A model generated the notes under the pieces. That model worked only from the letters and a program-made list of their open reading frames with translations, searched no databases and was not told the origin of the DNA. DNA of 64,000 bases. Source: G020348385 sp964410125. GTDB lineage: Bacteria > Acidobacteriota > Aminicenantia > Aminicenantales > Aminicenantaceae. The stretch covers positions 1 to 64,000 of the forward strand of contig CAYPGQ010000011.1 of the NCBI GenBank assembly GCA_964410125.1, in the 5' to 3' direction. Below, in pieces: positions 51,553-59,459 of this stretch (within the stretch, counting starts at the first letter, position 1; the number at the start of each line of letters is the position of its first letter). The translations under genes were made by a program, and so were the position numbers.

Positions 51553-51661
51553 CGGGATACTTGATTACTGAATTAAGGAATAAAAATATTTAAAAAAACC
51601 TAATAAATCACCGAATGAATGATATCACGTGATTCTTGGAATTAAGTAATCAAGTATCCCG
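51553..51661. repeat. 109-bp inverted-repeat element
   Basis: Outer arms CGGGATACTTGATTACT (51553-51569) and AGTAATCAAGTATCCCG (51645-51661) are a perfect 17-bp inverted repeat; partial pairing continues inward (GAATTAAG against GAATTAAG-like). A central ATCACGTGAT palindrome lies at 51624-51633. TCACCGAAT occurs inside (51608) and right after the element. It has no coding capacity; it could be a miniature mobile element or a stem-forming site. Confidence 0.6.
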
Positions 51662-51687
51662 TCACCGAATTAAAAAAGGAGGAGGGA

Positions 51688-51957
51688 ATGAAGTTTGATG
51701 TTATTCGGTTTGGGTGTGCGGTTGCTTCGATTTGGGGGCTTGTTATCCTCTTGGCTGGAGTCGCTAATCTGCTCTGGCCGACATATGGGATAGAATTCCT
51801 GAAAATCATCGACTCCATATATCCCGGTTACCATTTCGGGCAGTCGGGATTCGGCGGAGTTCTCGTCGCCACCTTGTATGCCATCATCGATGCCTGGATT
51901 ATCGGGGTCATTTTTGCTCTGATCTACAACAAGTTCACGAAGAAAAATAGAGCCTAA
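51688..51957 (+). CDS. small holin-like membrane protein
   Basis: 89 residues with two or three hydrophobic helices (VASIWGLVILLAGVANLLW; GGVLVATLYAIIDAWIIGVIFALIYN) and a basic end KFTKKNRA. AAAGGAGGAGGG precedes the ATG. Similar short proteins are annotated as 'bacteriophage holin' in databases, but there is no lysis context here and the true role is unknown. Confidence 0.7.
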   Translation: MKFDVIRFGCAVASIWGLVILLAGVANLLWPTYGIEFLKIIDSIYPGYHFGQSGFGGVLVATLYAIIDAWIIGVIFALIYNKFTKKNRA

Positions 51958-51961
51958 AATT

Positions 51962-52693
51962 TCAAATTTCCCTGATTTTTCTCTTTTTCATGTTTTCCAG
52001 AACAAAAGGATAAGCTTCCAGGAATTCTAACTCGAGCTCTGATTGGATTCCATTCTCTCTGAGGAATCTTTCAAATTTACTGATTTCTTCCCTGGAGAAG
52101 AGATCTCCCATTAAAGCTGGCCATGTTTTTATCCCCAATTTCTCCAGATCTCTCAATGCAATCATAGGAAAACGAAAAAAGTCTTTTTTCGCTCCTGTTG
52201 TCTGCTCGAAGGATTCTTCATCGACTCCTTTCAGACAAATCCGAACACATAGGTTCGGAAATTCCTTGAATTTCTCCAGCAAGTCTGTTCTGTATCCGAG
52301 AAAAAAACCATTGGTCTCGAGGATAAACATAGAATCGGGCTTGTTCTGAGAGATAAGTCTGAGCACTTCGATCAAATGATAGAAGGTCCTCTCACCCAGG
52401 ACCGGCTCTGCACCGCTGATCCGGAATAAACGATATGACTTCTTTTTTGCGATATGGAGAAGCTTGTCGGCTACTTGCTGGGGAGTGAAATACTCTTTGA
52501 ATCTTTCTGGGTAAAGATTCCTGTTGTAATTCCAGCAATAAGCACACAGAAAAGAACACCCCACCGCATCGGCCGTGGCAATTCCTCCATAATAGGGAGC
52601 CGGCCTGAAACGGTAGTAAAGTCTTTTATTCCCGCTTGTGACAAGGTTTTCTACTTCTTCAGATCTTTTGAGAGGATCGAACGGCAACTCCAC
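51962..52693 (-). CDS. radical SAM protein
   Basis: 243 residues from a GTG start. The cluster-binding motif CSFLCAYCW (CX3CX2C) sits near residue 46, followed by FRISGAEPVLG (the SAM-binding GGE-like segment) and MFILETNGFFLG. The size and layout resemble stand-alone radical SAM enzymes of the activase/pyruvate formate-lyase-activating type. Substrate unknown. It lies 19 bp after the SGNH hydrolase gene on the same strand, probably in one operon. Confidence 0.85.
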   Translation of the reverse strand: MELPFDPLKRSEEVENLVTSGNKRLYYRFRPAPYYGGIATADAVGCSFLCAYCWNYNRNLYPERFKEYFTPQQVADKLLHIAKKKSYRLFRISGAEPVLGERTFYHLIEVLRLISQNKPDSMFILETNGFFLGYRTDLLEKFKEFPNLCVRICLKGVDEESFEQTTGAKKDFFRFPMIALRDLEKLGIKTWPALMGDLFSREEISKFERFLRENGIQSELELEFLEAYPFVLENMKKRKIREI

Positions 52694-52712
52694 TTTTGTG
52701 AATAATTCAGGT

Positions 52713-54404
52713 TTATTGATTGATTTCCTTAATGGGGACCAAACCCATTCTCTCGGCTTGCAGCTTTAACAGCGGAATGCTTATAACCTCCTCGAGCAAA
52801 GCATCTGAGATAAGCTCCCAGAGTGCTGTTGCAGACATTGTATCGATTACAGCATCTCCAGGAACTCCTTCCTGGTAATCTTTGAAAAGGAACAAAATTT
52901 TTGTCCTGCCCGAAGCTTTGTAATCCGGGCCTTCAACCCAGCCATCCCCGTCCCAGTCCACATAAGGGTCATCTACCAAAAACTTAGAAAGATCATAAGG
53001 GCCAACACGAGGGTCATTTTCCAATCCAAGCATATCTATAAGTATTTTATTAGCAATAAAAGCATGAGCTGTATATCCTGCGTGTACTCCATCAAAAGAA
53101 AAAGCATGGCCCCATCCCCAATTTCGGGTAAAATTGAATGTCTTCCCTTTGTAACCAACCAATAATGGATTTGTACCACTGAAGACACCATTCAGCTCTG
53201 CTCCAATATCGATGATATGAACGTGGTCGCTTCCAGCAGCTGTAACAATATCATTAAATTCATCGATACGGCCTTCGATAGAGGTACGCTCAGTATCCGA
53301 AAGAACAAGGCTTCCATCATCAAGTATCTCGTTTACCTCCTCGACTGTTGATTCACTTTTGAGAAGGGCATACATACACATAAATGTCAAAAGAGATACC
53401 CGGCCGTCCAATGACAAAGAATCCGGATAAGCAGGATTCGCCTTGTTCAAATATGTGACAAGGTCCCCGGCATCCATCAGATAGCCGACTTCCGGATAAT
53501 GAGGAAAAGTCAGGAGAAAAAACTCCACGTCATTCAGATTGGCCTCGTCCTTTAAACGATTTTGAAGATGGTTGAACTGGGCCTGAAAATCATCTGGAGT
53601 TGTAAGACTATTCTGAATAATGCTACTTGTGTAAGGCGCAAAAGACAAAACACCATGGTACTCGCCAAAATTGAGCAGCCACCTCACGCCAGGTTTGAGC
53701 TTGTGCTCGATTTTCCGAAAAGGAATGGGTAAATATTCGGGGTTTTTCCCTCCCAAACCCAAGGAGGCTAGAGCCGCATCGTTGTTCCCTATCCAGAATA
53801 TGACCCATGCCGGTTTTCTCCACCGATTGTTGAGTCGCCAGATAAGGGCGTCAAATTGCGAGACAGGTTGACCTGCCCATAGGTTTATTGGGTATAGGAC
53901 CTTGTCATGCATATCAGCAAAAAAATATGGCTGCAGTCTGTTACAAAGGTATTCATCCGTTACGTAGTTTTCGTCTGCGTCTCCGTCCCGAGGGGCATAT
54001 TCAATGCCTTCCACGGAAAAAATATCTTCCCCATCCACTCCCAGATTGGTCGGAATTGTAAAAGGTTTGAGGCGGTTTCCATCTTCATTCAGAAACGGTT
54101 GGGAAAACTTCAGCGGCTTAACCTTTTTCAGCTTGTTATAGACCAATTGAAGATACGCATTCTCCGTATTGATCTTGTTGTTGGTGGCATCTCTGGTTCC
54201 TTGAGTTAGACTGTCTCCCACCCCTATCAAGAGTGTCCTCGAATTACTCCACCAGAAAGCAGGCTGAACAACAGGATCATGCTGTCCCTCAATAAATCTG
54301 GCTTTCTGCTCTTTTTTTTGATGTTCCTGACCCATGACAGGTAATGTGATCAAAAGAACCACAGATAAGCCGATAAAAATTGGCTTACAATTAATCCATT
54401 TCAT
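52713..54404 (-). CDS. secreted SGNH/GDSL-family hydrolase
   Basis: 563 residues. Signal peptide 1-25 (ending PVMGQ). GVGDSLTQGT carries the nucleophile Ser65; WIGNNDA is block III; FDGVHAGYTAHA near residue 440 supplies the catalytic Asp and His. The protein is much longer than simple SGNH esterases (~200 residues), with extra segments between blocks. It probably hydrolyses an ester on a lipid or glycan outside the cell. AAGGAGG precedes the ATG. Confidence 0.85.
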   Translation of the reverse strand: MKWINCKPIFIGLSVVLLITLPVMGQEHQKKEQKARFIEGQHDPVVQPAFWWSNSRTLLIGVGDSLTQGTRDATNNKINTENAYLQLVYNKLKKVKPLKFSQPFLNEDGNRLKPFTIPTNLGVDGEDIFSVEGIEYAPRDGDADENYVTDEYLCNRLQPYFFADMHDKVLYPINLWAGQPVSQFDALIWRLNNRWRKPAWVIFWIGNNDAALASLGLGGKNPEYLPIPFRKIEHKLKPGVRWLLNFGEYHGVLSFAPYTSSIIQNSLTTPDDFQAQFNHLQNRLKDEANLNDVEFFLLTFPHYPEVGYLMDAGDLVTYLNKANPAYPDSLSLDGRVSLLTFMCMYALLKSESTVEEVNEILDDGSLVLSDTERTSIEGRIDEFNDIVTAAGSDHVHIIDIGAELNGVFSGTNPLLVGYKGKTFNFTRNWGWGHAFSFDGVHAGYTAHAFIANKILIDMLGLENDPRVGPYDLSKFLVDDPYVDWDGDGWVEGPDYKASGRTKILFLFKDYQEGVPGDAVIDTMSATALWELISDALLEEVISIPLLKLQAERMGLVPIKEINQ

Positions 54405-54578
54405 GAAACCCTCCTTAAATTGATGTTTTTATATTTTCGAATTCGAAACTATCCCTCCGTTCTGGATTAGAAGCGTCCATGCACTTAATTGACAAAGGGA
54501 AATCTCGAAAATATTGGAAACTGTCCGAAATGGAACCCCCACTTTTCTTCTTCTCCTGTGATTATTCGCGCTAAACAA

Positions 54579-54608
54579 AATATAAATCAAACTATATAGT
54601 TTGTCAAA
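54579..54608 (-). promoter_or_regulatory. promoter of the SGNH hydrolase with a palindrome in its spacer
   Basis: On the minus strand TTGACA (54608-54603) and TATATT (54584-54579) are separated by 18 bp. The perfect 14-bp palindrome AAACTATATAGTTT (54589-54602) fills most of that spacer, a position where a bound repressor would block polymerase. It is part of the 313-bp divergent region 54405-54717. Confidence 0.6.
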
Positions 54609-54650
54609 TTTTTAAAAACAAAGGTAAGCAGTTCCAAAACAAAGCGCGTT

Positions 54651-54679
54651 TGACAACAAAATTTCGCTTTGATATAAGT
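54651..54679 (+). promoter_or_regulatory. promoter of the glucosidase-like gene
   Basis: TTGACA (54651-54656), 17-bp spacer, TATAAG (54674-54679). Transcription should start near 54686, about 32 nt before the ATG. Confidence 0.6.
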
Positions 54680-54717
54680 CAATCCGTTGGGACGATCATA
54701 AACTAAAATATGAGGTT

Positions 54718-57291
54718 ATGATGAAAAAAATCACCCTTGTATCGGCATTTACTGCAATATTTTTGGGCTTTTTCCCTCTTAATGCTCAGGAAGGCACGAT
54801 CCCCGCCTTTGAACTGGAACCCAATCCCATAGCTCTCAAACGTTTGGCACGGCCCGGGACACCTTTCGACAAGGTGGGTCGGAAATTTGCCGTTCTAGCC
54901 GACGAAAGCGGCTCGTTTGAAGCCTGGGCATATCCTCTGAAAATCTTCCGGAATTTCACGTTCTCTTTTCTTGTAGGAAGTTCGACGCGGTCTATTCTGG
55001 GAAAGGACATCATTCGGTACATCACCGTTACACCGGAAGCCACAACATTGACTTACACTTATCAATCCTTCACGGTTAATGCAACTTATATTACCCCGGT
55101 CGATGAGCCGGGCGGGATTATTCTGCTTCAGGTCGACTCTACCCATCCCCTGACCATAATCTGTGGTTTTTTGTCTGTACTTCAGCCCATGTGGCCGGCC
55201 GGATTGGGTGGCCAGTTCGCCTATTGGGATGCCAAACAAAAGACCTATATCATCTCCGAATCTAACGGACAAAATCACGGGATTTTAGGATCTCCGGCAG
55301 CCCAAGGATTATCCTACACACCGGCACACATGCTCTCGGATGTTCCGAACGAATTCAAGATCGAAATTGCCGATCCTAACATGTTCAGAGACAAGTTTAT
55401 TCCCATCTACATGGCTGGAGGAAAAGGGCCTAGAGAAAATGTGCAGAAGGTCTATCAGAGGCTTCAGAGCGATCCAGAAAAGTATTACAGAAAAAATTGT
55501 TTACACTACAAAAATCTTCGAGAAAACACCTTGCAGGTGAAGACACCCAATAAAAAGCTCGATCTTGCCTTTGAGTGGGCTAAGGTGGCGTTTGATAATC
55601 TCCTGGTCGAGAATCCTGACCTGGGAAAGGGATTGGTGGCAGGATTGGGAGCATCGGGTACGAGCGGCCGCCCTGGATTTGGCTGGTTTTTTGGAGGCGA
55701 TGCTTACATCAATTCCTTCAGCCTTCTGAGCTACGGCGCACATGAATCTGCCCGAGAGACCTTGGCTTTCACACAAAAGTGGCAGAGAAAAGACGGGAAA
55801 ATGGCCCACGAACTCTCCCAGGCAGAAGGATACATCGACTGGTGGAACGACTACCACTTTGGCTACATCCATGGAGACACGACTCCCTATTACATCGCAG
55901 CCATGTATAATTATGCAAGATTGACAGGCGATATTGAATTCATCAAAGCCAGCTGGAAATCCTTGAAGAGAGCCTATGATTGGTGCCTTTCCACTGATGC
56001 CAACAGAGACGGCCTGATGGACAACAAAAAAGCGGGTTTGGGTGCTCTGGAATACGGGGCGTTGACCGGGATCGAGACGGACATCTATCTGGCTGCTGTT
56101 TGGGTCAGGGCAGTCTATGGGATGCAACGCTTGGCTGACATGACAGGTGATAACAAATATGCAACGGAAGCAGCGGCACAATTTGAAAAATCCAAGCAAG
56201 CTTTTGACCAGAAATTTTGGGATGAAAAAAACCAATTGTATGCCTATGCTTTTAACACAGAGGGGGAAACGGTCAAAGAAATTTCTCCCTGGAATGCCGT
56301 GGGCATGATGTGGGAATTGGGAACAGAAGAACGGAGTTTGAGCAGTCTAGAGAGGCTGTGCTCCTCAGAGCTTACCACAGACTGGGGAATCCGGAGTATT
56401 TCCATCAACAGCAAATATTTTCAGCCTCTCAATTACAACTACGGGGCCGTTTGGCCTTTCCTGACAAGTTGGGTCACTTCGGCTTTATACAAACATCATA
56501 TGCCCCTGCAAGGCTACAACCTGTTGATGTCCACGGCCAACCACACATTTGACCATGCCCTCGGATGTGTCACAGAAGTCTTCTCCGGTACAAACAATGT
56601 GTGGCCCCAGGAGGCGGTGTCACATCAAGGATTTTCCACGGCTGGAGTCGTTCTTCCCTTTGTTCGTGGGCTGCTGGGGCTCGAGGGAAATGCTCTGGAG
56701 AAATCCCTGACATTTTCCCCTCACTTTCCGGCAAGCTGGAAACATGTGTCCATCAAAGATTATTCTGTGAGGCAGGCAAGATTTTCGTTCGATTACGAAA
56801 GGAGAAAGGACACGATATCTTTGAAAGTACAAACAAAAAATGCGGCTGGATACAAAATCACGTTTGCGCCTGCGATGGGAATCGGCACCAAATTCACATC
56901 ACTCATTGTGGATGGTAAGCCAGAGGCAGTAGAAACAAAGGAAAAAGCGCAGGTTGTCCAGGCCGTGACAGAAATTCCCGTGAAAAACGGCATGATGCAA
57001 TTCGACCTGGGATTTATCCCGACCGTGGAAATTTTGCCGGTTGTCCCGAAAACAAGGGTCGGGGATGGAAACAAGGGCTTGAAGATGATCTCTGTAAAAA
57101 AAGAAGCTTCAAGATTGATGATAAAGGTTGAGGGACTTGCGCGCAGGAGCTATGCGTTGCGAATCACAAATCCAGGAATGATCGCTAAGGTAGAGGGAGC
57201 AGAACTCAAAGACGACGATTTGATACTCAGAATGCCCGAAGGCACAGCTGGTCAGTTCGTCTCTCACAGGATAATCCTTCATCTGCAATAG
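54718..57291 (+). CDS. secreted amylo-alpha-1,6-glucosidase-like glycoside hydrolase
   Basis: 857 residues with a signal peptide (1 to ~23, LNAQ-EG). An N-terminal beta-sandwich is followed, from about residue 270 to 650, by helices typical of an (alpha/alpha)6 barrel: GWFFGGDAYINSFSLLSYG, DWWNDYHFGYIHGDTTPYYIAAMYNYARLTGD, GIETDIYLAAVWVRAV and NYGAVWPFLTSW, resembling glycogen-debranching-enzyme C-terminal domains. The acidic catalytic residues are probably among these motifs but cannot be assigned with certainty. Substrate likely an alpha-glucan or oligosaccharide. Confidence 0.75.
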   Translation: MMKKITLVSAFTAIFLGFFPLNAQEGTIPAFELEPNPIALKRLARPGTPFDKVGRKFAVLADESGSFEAWAYPLKIFRNFTFSFLVGSSTRSILGKDIIRYITVTPEATTLTYTYQSFTVNATYITPVDEPGGIILLQVDSTHPLTIICGFLSVLQPMWPAGLGGQFAYWDAKQKTYIISESNGQNHGILGSPAAQGLSYTPAHMLSDVPNEFKIEIADPNMFRDKFIPIYMAGGKGPRENVQKVYQRLQSDPEKYYRKNCLHYKNLRENTLQVKTPNKKLDLAFEWAKVAFDNLLVENPDLGKGLVAGLGASGTSGRPGFGWFFGGDAYINSFSLLSYGAHESARETLAFTQKWQRKDGKMAHELSQAEGYIDWWNDYHFGYIHGDTTPYYIAAMYNYARLTGDIEFIKASWKSLKRAYDWCLSTDANRDGLMDNKKAGLGALEYGALTGIETDIYLAAVWVRAVYGMQRLADMTGDNKYATEAAAQFEKSKQAFDQKFWDEKNQLYAYAFNTEGETVKEISPWNAVGMMWELGTEERSLSSLERLCSSELTTDWGIRSISINSKYFQPLNYNYGAVWPFLTSWVTSALYKHHMPLQGYNLLMSTANHTFDHALGCVTEVFSGTNNVWPQEAVSHQGFSTAGVVLPFVRGLLGLEGNALEKSLTFSPHFPASWKHVSIKDYSVRQARFSFDYERRKDTISLKVQTKNAAGYKITFAPAMGIGTKFTSLIVDGKPEAVETKEKAQVVQAVTEIPVKNGMMQFDLGFIPTVEILPVVPKTRVGDGNKGLKMISVKKEASRLMIKVEGLARRSYALRITNPGMIAKVEGAELKDDDLILRMPEGTAGQFVSHRIILHLQ

Positions 57292-57300
57292 CTTACGTTA

Positions 57301-57318
57301 GACAAAACCCATTTTGTC
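57301..57318. terminator. hairpin after the glucosidase-like gene
   Basis: GACAAAA-CCCA-TTTTGTC, perfect 7-bp arms, 10 bp after the stop codon. There is no U-tract, so it is at most a weak or stabilising terminator. Confidence 0.3.
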
Positions 57319-57356
57319 CAATGTCAAGGTTTGATCCCAACATTGTTAACCTGAAT

Positions 57357-57497
57357 GGTTCTCTTCCATATTGTGTGGGCATAACTTCTAAGGTGTTTCT
57401 TTGCCATCAGGCATGTCTGGAATGCCCTTCTCGGCGGCTGCGGACATACCTGATGTCTTTTTCCATTAGAGCTTACCCACACAATATGGAAGAGAAC
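57357..57497. mobile_element. 141-bp miniature inverted-repeat element (copy A)
   Basis: The ends GTTCTCTTCCATATTGTGTGGG (22 bp; 57358-57379 and its complement 57476-57497) are perfect inverted repeats. The interior contains CGCCCTTCTCGGCGGCT and TTTTTCCATTAGAGCTTACC, both also found in the longer element at 58984-59336, so this copy looks like an internal deletion derivative. No transposase. The end sequence is reminiscent of ISL3-type termini, which is only a suggestion. Confidence 0.7.
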
Positions 57498-57561
57498 TAC
57501 CTTGTTAAATAAATAGGCAAGATCGATCGTAGATGTTATAGAATGGAAAGAGGAAAACAGC

Positions 57562-58701
57562 ATGAACATAATCAAATGGCTCGTAACAGCGGCTTTCTCA
57601 TTCGGTCTTATCCTTGGCATCGCGTGCCAAAAACAAAAGACCTCGTGGAAAGGAACGATCGAAACCAAGGATGGCGCAACCATTGTCAAAAATACGAAAT
57701 ATCCGATTTACGATGATCCTGTGCTCGAACTGGCAGAAGATTTAGTCATAAAGGGAAGTGAAGAGATAGAGGAGCAGATGTTCCAGAACATCAACACACT
57801 GGACGTGGATGAAGAAGGCCATCTTTATATCCTCGATGAGCAAGCCGGCAACATCAAGGTTTTTGACGCATCCGGAAGTTTTCAAAAAACCATCGGCAGA
57901 AAAAGACAGGGGCCCGGCGAATTCGGGATGCCGATATCTCTCTTCCTCTCCCAGCAGAACCAAATCATTGTCAACGATATGGGCCAGCGGAAAGTTCAGT
58001 ATTTCGACAAGGAAGGTAATTATCTTAAAGAATTCTCTATCGCCGATAAGTTTTTGTTCTTTGGTCCGATGGTCACATCCAACGGCGATCTCATCGTCAC
58101 CTATACCATTCCTCAGGAAAAGCCCGCAACGGTATTGCAAAAATTCAATCCGAAATTCGAATCGATCCTCACGTTCACTTCCATCCCGATGGACATACCT
58201 CCTGTGATAAACATTTTTGTGGCCCGTTCTTTGACAAGTTTGAGATGGGCTGTGACATACAATGATGAAATCATCTGGGCCGATATAAAAAACCCTGAAT
58301 ATGAGCTCCGTTTTCATGATACTGACGGCAAATTAAAAAGGATAATCACCAGGGATTATGATCCCATCTCCATCACAACCGACGATAAAGACAGATTGAT
58401 GGAACAAACCTTCGGGGATAATCCGACAGATCAATGGGATGTCCGGTTTCCAGACAACTACCCTCCCTTTTTAGGATTCTCTTTTGACGATTTAGGCCAT
58501 CTCTTTATAAAAAGATATGATCAAGAAGCAGATGAGGTTGGCAATCTGTATGATATATTCGATTCGGGAGGAAAATACATCGCTCAGATGCTGTTCAAAA
58601 TGAATCCTATGATCTGGAAGAAAGGGCACATGTACACCATCGAAGAGGATGAAGAAGGATTCAAAGTCGTCAAGCGCTACAAGGTCAACTGGAAAATTTG
58701 A
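57562..58701 (+). CDS. beta-propeller lipoprotein (6-bladed, NHL-like)
   Basis: 379 residues. Lipobox LGIAC with Cys22 as the lipidation site. Repeats such as DVDEEGHLYILDEQAGNIKVFDASGSFQKTIG and RQGPGEFGMPISLFLSQQNQIIVNDMGQRKVQYFDKEGNYLKEF are blades of a 6-bladed propeller of the type common in Bacteroidota and Aminicenantes. Probably a periplasmic or surface binding protein. It is flanked by the two related inverted-repeat elements, with the dodecin gene in between. Confidence 0.82.
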   Translation: MNIIKWLVTAAFSFGLILGIACQKQKTSWKGTIETKDGATIVKNTKYPIYDDPVLELAEDLVIKGSEEIEEQMFQNINTLDVDEEGHLYILDEQAGNIKVFDASGSFQKTIGRKRQGPGEFGMPISLFLSQQNQIIVNDMGQRKVQYFDKEGNYLKEFSIADKFLFFGPMVTSNGDLIVTYTIPQEKPATVLQKFNPKFESILTFTSIPMDIPPVINIFVARSLTSLRWAVTYNDEIIWADIKNPEYELRFHDTDGKLKRIITRDYDPISITTDDKDRLMEQTFGDNPTDQWDVRFPDNYPPFLGFSFDDLGHLFIKRYDQEADEVGNLYDIFDSGGKYIAQMLFKMNPMIWKKGHMYTIEEDEEGFKVVKRYKVNWKI

Positions 58702-58745
58702 AAGTCAAATTGCAATTATTGTAAAATGCAAAATAGGAGGATCAA

Positions 58746-58952
58746 ATGGAAAGCATCTATAAAGTGATTGAAATCATCGGGACAAGCCCCAATTCCTGGG
58801 AAGAAGCGGCTAAAAACGCCGTAGAGACCGCGGGAAAAACCTTGAAAGACCTTAGAGTTGCCGAAGCCGTCGAGTTTGACTTGAAAGTTGAAGACGGAAA
58901 GGTTTCTGCCTATCGAACAAAAATGAAGATTTCTTTCAAGTATCAAGATTAG
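58746..58952 (+). CDS. dodecin, flavin-binding storage protein
   Basis: 68 residues, the normal size. The sequence YKVIEIIGTSPNSWEEAAKNAVETAGKTLKDLRVAEAVEFDLKVEDGKV fits dodecins throughout; Trp18 corresponds to the residue that stacks on the bound flavin. Dodecins form 12-subunit shells that hold riboflavin or FMN. AGGAGG lies seven bases before the ATG. Confidence 0.93.
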   Translation: MESIYKVIEIIGTSPNSWEEAAKNAVETAGKTLKDLRVAEAVEFDLKVEDGKVSAYRTKMKISFKYQD

Positions 58953-58983
58953 TCGGCACCACTCTAGCCTGAATTATCCAGGG

Positions 58984-59336
58984 GGTTCTCTTCCATATTG
59001 AGTGGGCATGACTTTCAAGGTGTTTCTTTACCATCAGGCTTGTCCTCCGCTCTAGTTCGGATCTTTAACGCCATTCCCTCACCGCCCTTCTCGGCGGCTT
59101 TGAACTGCGCACGTTAACTCCTTACCTCTACAACTCTATCCTCTGTTCCCGTGCCTGTCCGGATCTCTGATCCCAAGGCAAAGTCGTGCTCAATACAACA
59201 TCGCCGACAATATGAGGATATTCCCATATTGTTACCCTCGAAGAACGGATCGTGAAGGCTAGATCCTCAATGGCGCTCCAGACATACCCGATGGCTTTTT
59301 CCATTAGAGCTTACCCACACAAAATGGAAGAGAACC
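58984..59336. mobile_element. ~353-bp inverted-repeat element (copy B)
   Basis: The ends GGTTCTCTTCCATATTGAGTGGG and the complement of the right end (59314-59336) agree in 21 of 23 bases. It shares its termini and part of its interior with the 141-bp element at 57357. The centre holds a 58-codon minus-strand reading frame instead of a transposase. It occupies most of the 507-bp gap between dodecin and the Asp-box gene; the remaining 59337-59459 has no clear feature besides the ribosome site. ATCC occurs next to both ends, too short to call a target duplication. Confidence 0.65.
59128..59304 (-). CDS. 58-residue reading frame inside inverted-repeat element B
   Basis: An uninterrupted frame from ATG (59304) to TAG (59128-59130) with protein-like composition (MEKAIGYVWSAIEDLAF ... 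EQRIEL). No family is recognised and no ribosome site is evident. It is just below the length at which chance frames become unlikely. It could be a remnant of the element's original cargo. Confidence 0.25.
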   Translation of the reverse strand: MEKAIGYVWSAIEDLAFTIRSSRVTIWEYPHIVGDVVLSTTLPWDQRSGQAREQRIEL

Positions 59337-59459
59337 ATCCAGGTTATTTGCATTTTTATGAATAGTTCAGGATAAATAAGTTGCAAAATTTGTGGAAAAA
59401 TTTTATCTTTTTCCCTTTGACTTAAAACTTGTAGTTATTTTCATCCAAAGGAGGACCGA

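Noticed and set aside
51688..51957. prophage remnant suggested by the holin-like protein
   Set aside because: No other phage gene lies nearby; the holin label for this small membrane family is not evidence of lysis function.
55501..56235. 244-codon open frame antisense to the glucosidase-like gene
   Set aside because: No start signal or domain; the sense strand has a signal peptide and glycosidase motifs.
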